DNA of 15,930 bases from contig JAIPIO010000058.1 in the NCBI GenBank assembly GCA_021734595.1, positions 1 through 15,930 of the forward strand, read 5' to 3'. The stretch comes from Kiritimatiellales bacterium. Its GTDB lineage: Bacteria; Verrucomicrobiota; Kiritimatiellia; Kiritimatiellales; Pontiellaceae. Shown piece by piece: positions 14,208 to 15,930 of this stretch. A program made the translations under genes and the position numbers. How positions within the stretch are numbered: the first letter of the stretch is position 1; every line of letters begins with the position of its first letter. Below the pieces are notes generated by a model. It made no database searches. It was not told the origin of the DNA and saw only the letters and a program-made list of their open reading frames with translations.

Positions 14208-14603
14208 ATGGCGAAAAAATATCAGATCAAAGTGTTCGGGAAACCAGGATGCGACAAGTGCCACATCCTCAACCAGCGGTTGGACAAGTTGCTGGCAAAA
14301 GAGGAGTGGGCGGATTTTGGGAAGCTCTACTGCGATGTTGAAACCGTCGATGGCTTGGTGGCCTTTGCGGAAGCGGAATGCATCAACCCGCAGCGTATTC
14401 CCGCCATGCTGGTTGCGCAATGGAACGAAGCCAGCGGCGAATATACCCCGGTGGAAACGGTGGAGCCCGGAGCAAAGAACCCGGTTTGCAAAAAGTCCCG
14501 GCTCTACCAATATGTCGGACTCCAGACCGATTATACCGATGCCGGCAAGGGTCTAATCACCCCCAAGATGATCCAGTCGGTTCTCTCCGAAGCTGTCGCG
14601 TAA
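14208..14603 (+). CDS. Glutaredoxin-like redoxin, likely electron donor to NrdD
   Basis: This 131-residue protein starts 18 nt after the nrdD stop, with GGGGGAAAA as ribosome-binding site. The fold is thioredoxin/glutaredoxin-like: a first strand IKVFGKPGCDKC with active-site Cys15 and Cys18, and a cis-proline segment QRIPAMLV (Pro65). It is longer than a normal NrdH or glutaredoxin (75-90 residues): the middle carries an insertion (VAQWNEASGEYTPVETVEPG) and further Cys residues (in YCDVET, AECINP and NPVCKK). Some class III reductases (NrdD2 and NrdD3 groups) use a redoxin in place of formate, and these redoxins are encoded next to nrdD. The position between nrdD and nrdG supports that role. 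It could instead serve another target; the assignment is by context. Confidence 0.8.
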   Translation: MAKKYQIKVFGKPGCDKCHILNQRLDKLLAKEEWADFGKLYCDVETVDGLVAFAEAECINPQRIPAMLVAQWNEASGEYTPVETVEPGAKNPVCKKSRLYQYVGLQTDYTDAGKGLITPKMIQSVLSEAVA

Positions 14604-14620
14604 GCGTTAATCAATTCCAC

Positions 14621-14653
14621 CGGCGGCCGGAGAAATCCCGTTGCCGTTTTTTT
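14621..14653 (+). terminator. Candidate intrinsic terminator/attenuator before nrdG
   Basis: CGGC (14621-14624) pairs with GCCG (14643-14646), then two G-T wobbles, a bulged C, and CGG (14628-14630) with CCG (14638-14640) around a 7-nt loop; seven T follow directly (14647-14653). This has the form of a Rho-independent terminator. It sits between the redoxin stop and the nrdG start codon at 14654, so it may reduce rather than end transcription into nrdG. Confidence 0.45.
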
Positions 14654-15370
14654 ATGTCTGCAATGCAAAAAAAAGATACCTCCGTATATGCCTACCTCGA
14701 AAAACCGTCGATGGTGGATTTTCCAAAACGCTTTGCCGCTGTCTTTTTTATTAGCGGATGCGGCTTCCATTGCGGCTTCTGCCACAACGCGCAGCTCATG
14801 GCCAAAAAGCAGGCCGGACTGAGCCGGGAAAAGGTCGAGGCCGCCTGCGCCAAGTTCAAGAAGGACTGGGTCAACGGCGCGGTCATCACCGGTGGCGAAC
14901 CCACCGGCGCATCCGACCTGCCCGAGATCATCAGCCTGTTCAAGAATCAATACGGCTTTGCCGTCAAGCTCGACACCAACGGCTCCAACCCGAAGATGCT
15001 GGAAAAGTGCATAGCAAACGTCGATTACGTGGCCATGGACGTCAAAAGCGGCTTCAGCCTCTACCCGGAATTCGTCGGGTTTTCGGACATTGCCAAACTC
15101 CGGGAATCCATTCGGCTCATCCGCGAGCAAGCCCGCGACTATGAATTCCGCACCACCGTCATCGAAACCATCCACACCGACGAACAGATGCTCGAAGTGG
15201 CCGAAATCGTGAAAGGTTCAAAGCGCTATGCCATGCAGGCCTTCCTCCCGCGCGACGAGCTCCCCGATGAAAAATACCGCACCCTGCCCCGCACCACCGC
15301 CGCCCGCCTAAAAGAACTCGAAACGCTCGTGGCCGGCTGCGCCGACGAAATCCTGCTGCGCGGCGCATAG
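14654..15370 (+). CDS. nrdG: Anaerobic ribonucleotide reductase activating protein (radical SAM)
   Basis: This gene encodes 238 residues. The radical-SAM motif CGFHCGFC (Cys36, Cys40, Cys43) binds the 4Fe-4S cluster, and ITGGEPTG is the SAM-binding GGE motif. PSMVDFPKRFAAVFFISGCGFHC and KLDTNGSNPKML are typical of the NrdG subgroup with a short N-terminus (TIGR02495-like). It generates the glycyl radical on NrdD. The start is uncertain: 14654 and 14663 (MQKKD) are both in frame, and neither has a clear ribosome-binding site, since the upstream bases are a T-tract and a hairpin; no earlier ATG or GTG in frame is plausible. An intact reading frame continues upstream through the redoxin gene but is a shadow there. 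Palindrome cluster D begins 2 nt after its stop. Confidence 0.92.
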   Translation: MSAMQKKDTSVYAYLEKPSMVDFPKRFAAVFFISGCGFHCGFCHNAQLMAKKQAGLSREKVEAACAKFKKDWVNGAVITGGEPTGASDLPEIISLFKNQYGFAVKLDTNGSNPKMLEKCIANVDYVAMDVKSGFSLYPEFVGFSDIAKLRESIRLIREQARDYEFRTTVIETIHTDEQMLEVAEIVKGSKRYAMQAFLPRDELPDEKYRTLPRTTAARLKELETLVAGCADEILLRGA

Positions 15371-15371
15371 G

Positions 15372-15407
15372 TTCCAATGGCTGGAAAAGATTTTCCAGCC
15401 ACTGGAA
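15372..15407. terminator. Long hairpin between convergent genes, possible bidirectional terminator
   Basis: The first two palindromes of cluster D combine into a 16-17-bp stem with a single mismatch (A-C on the plus transcript, G-U wobble on the minus transcript) and a very small loop around 15389-15390. It sits 2 nt after the nrdG stop and would be read last from the permease side. There is no T-run after the stem on either strand, so it is not a classic intrinsic terminator; a stop or mRNA-end role is inferred from position only. Confidence 0.4.
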
Positions 15408-15438
15408 ACGTCGAAGCCTGAAATTCCAAGGATTGGAA
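15372..15438 (+). repeat. Palindrome cluster D: three TTCCA-N5-TGGAA sites, 21 and 31 bp apart, between convergent genes
   Basis: There are three sites: TTCCAATGGCTGGAA (15372-15386), TTCCAGCCACTGGAA (15393-15407) and TTCCAAGGATTGGAA (15424-15438). The centres at 15379, 15400 and 15431 are 21 and 31 bp apart. The cluster fills the whole gap between the nrdG stop (15370) and the permease stop (15447). The first two copies are near inverted repeats of one another and can form one long stem. Confidence 0.85.
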
Positions 15439-15446
15439 GCCCGCTA

Positions 15447-15930
15447 TTAGAAGTAGGTATCCCACACCAGTTTCGCAATGGTGACGGCGACGACGGAGAG
15501 AAAAAAGATGCGGATAAAGCGGGTACCCCGCTGGAGCACAAGGTGCGAGCCGAGGAATGCGCCGGCCACTTGGCCGACGCCCATCACCAGCCCGACCTTC
15601 AGCAGAACATTTCCACCTAGAAGAAAAAAAACGAGGGAGACAATGTTGCTGGTAAAATTCATCACCTTGGTATGCGCCGTGGCCTTTTTCAGGTCGAAGC
15701 CCAACCCGGCAACAAATGCAAGGGCCCAGAACGATCCTGTGCCGGGTCCGAAAAATCCGTCGTAGAATCCAAGCAGCAGGCCAAAGACAAGATAAAACAG
15801 GCTCGGTGCAATTCTGTGGGGCCGATGGAGGGCACCTAGCTCCGGCTGGCTGATCATATAGATAAAAACGGCGATCAGCAGCAGCGGAATGGCACGCCCA
15901 AGGAGATTCGCCGAGACAGCCTGAATGGCC
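15447..15930 (-). CDS. TSUP/TauE-SafE family permease, C-terminal part
   Basis: The frame is read on the minus strand and continues past the right edge of the window, so the start is missing; the stop is at 15447-15449. About 160 residues are visible. IPLLLIAVFIYMISQP, the glycine-rich GLLLGFYDGFFGPGTGSF loop, the KATAHTKVMNFTSNIVSL segment and GVGQVAGAFLGSHLVL are typical of the second half of TSUP (TauE/SafE, formerly DUF81) transporters, which have an internal repeat and about eight membrane helices. Members move sulfite, sulfonates, thiosulfate or other anions across the inner membrane; the substrate here cannot be told. The gene is convergent with nrdG and has no visible functional link to it. 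Confidence 0.88.
   Translation of the reverse strand, partial: AIQAVSANLLGRAIPLLLIAVFIYMISQPELGALHRPHRIAPSLFYLVFGLLLGFYDGFFGPGTGSFWALAFVAGLGFDLKKATAHTKVMNFTSNIVSLVFFLLGGNVLLKVGLVMGVGQVAGAFLGSHLVLQRGTRFIRIFFLSVVAVTIAKLVWDTYF

Noticed and set aside
14378..14653. Upstream extension of the nrdG frame by 92 codons.
   Set aside because: It overlaps the redoxin gene in another frame, and the radical-SAM domain needs only the part from 14654; the extension has no domain features.
1264..15438. Interpretation of the TTCCA palindromes as a CRISPR array or as inverted ends of one transposon.
   Set aside because: The units are short, palindromic, irregular in number and scattered among genes, with no spacers of uniform length, no transposase and no target duplication.

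Overview
The window looks like chromosomal DNA from a free-living polysaccharide degrader of the PVC superphylum, most like Kiritimatiellota (Pontiella-type). This placement is an inference. It rests on the GC-rich genes, the exported glycoside hydrolases, a ThuA-like protein, an anaerobic (class III) ribonucleotide reductase, and numerous short intergenic palindromes. No rRNA or tRNA gene, CRISPR array, transposase or phage gene is visible.

Layout. Positions 1-699 hold the C-terminal part of a GH29 alpha-L-fucosidase. A lower-GC DUF2750 gene follows (838-1260). Next come two exported proteins, one unrecognised (1415-3019) and one ThuA-like (3204-4184), which share the same upstream leader cassette and nearly the same signal-peptide DNA. 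A higBA toxin-antitoxin pair (4259-4835) precedes a tight three-gene operon (4859-10458): an exported GH5 with an N-terminal beta-sandwich, an exported GH42-like enzyme, and an exported protein that fuses a SAM-methyltransferase fold to an acetyl-xylan-esterase-like hydrolase. On the minus strand, cvpA (10461-11021) abuts the operon tail to tail with a 2-nt gap. A 432-nt regulatory region follows, then nrdD, a glutaredoxin-like protein and nrdG (11454-15370), which together form a complete redoxin-associated class III ribonucleotide reductase module. The window ends in a TSUP/TauE-like permease on the minus strand (15447 to the edge).

How the genes work together. The GH5, GH42-like and esterase-fusion genes probably act together on one plant or algal polysaccharide outside the cytoplasm; the substrate cannot be fixed from sequence. 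NrdD, the redoxin and NrdG make dNTPs anaerobically, and their promoter carries a pair of NrdR-like boxes 32 bp apart.

Most unusual signal. Eleven copies of a 15-bp palindrome, TTCCA-N5-TGGAA, lie in four intergenic clusters. The centre-to-centre spacings are 21; 31 and 31; 42 and 53; 21 and 31 bp, all close to whole multiples of the 10.5-bp helical turn. In three clusters the last palindrome sits 22-23 bp upstream of a conserved promoter-like block (GCGT...TGG). This suggests an undescribed DNA-binding system that reads palindromes on one face of the helix.
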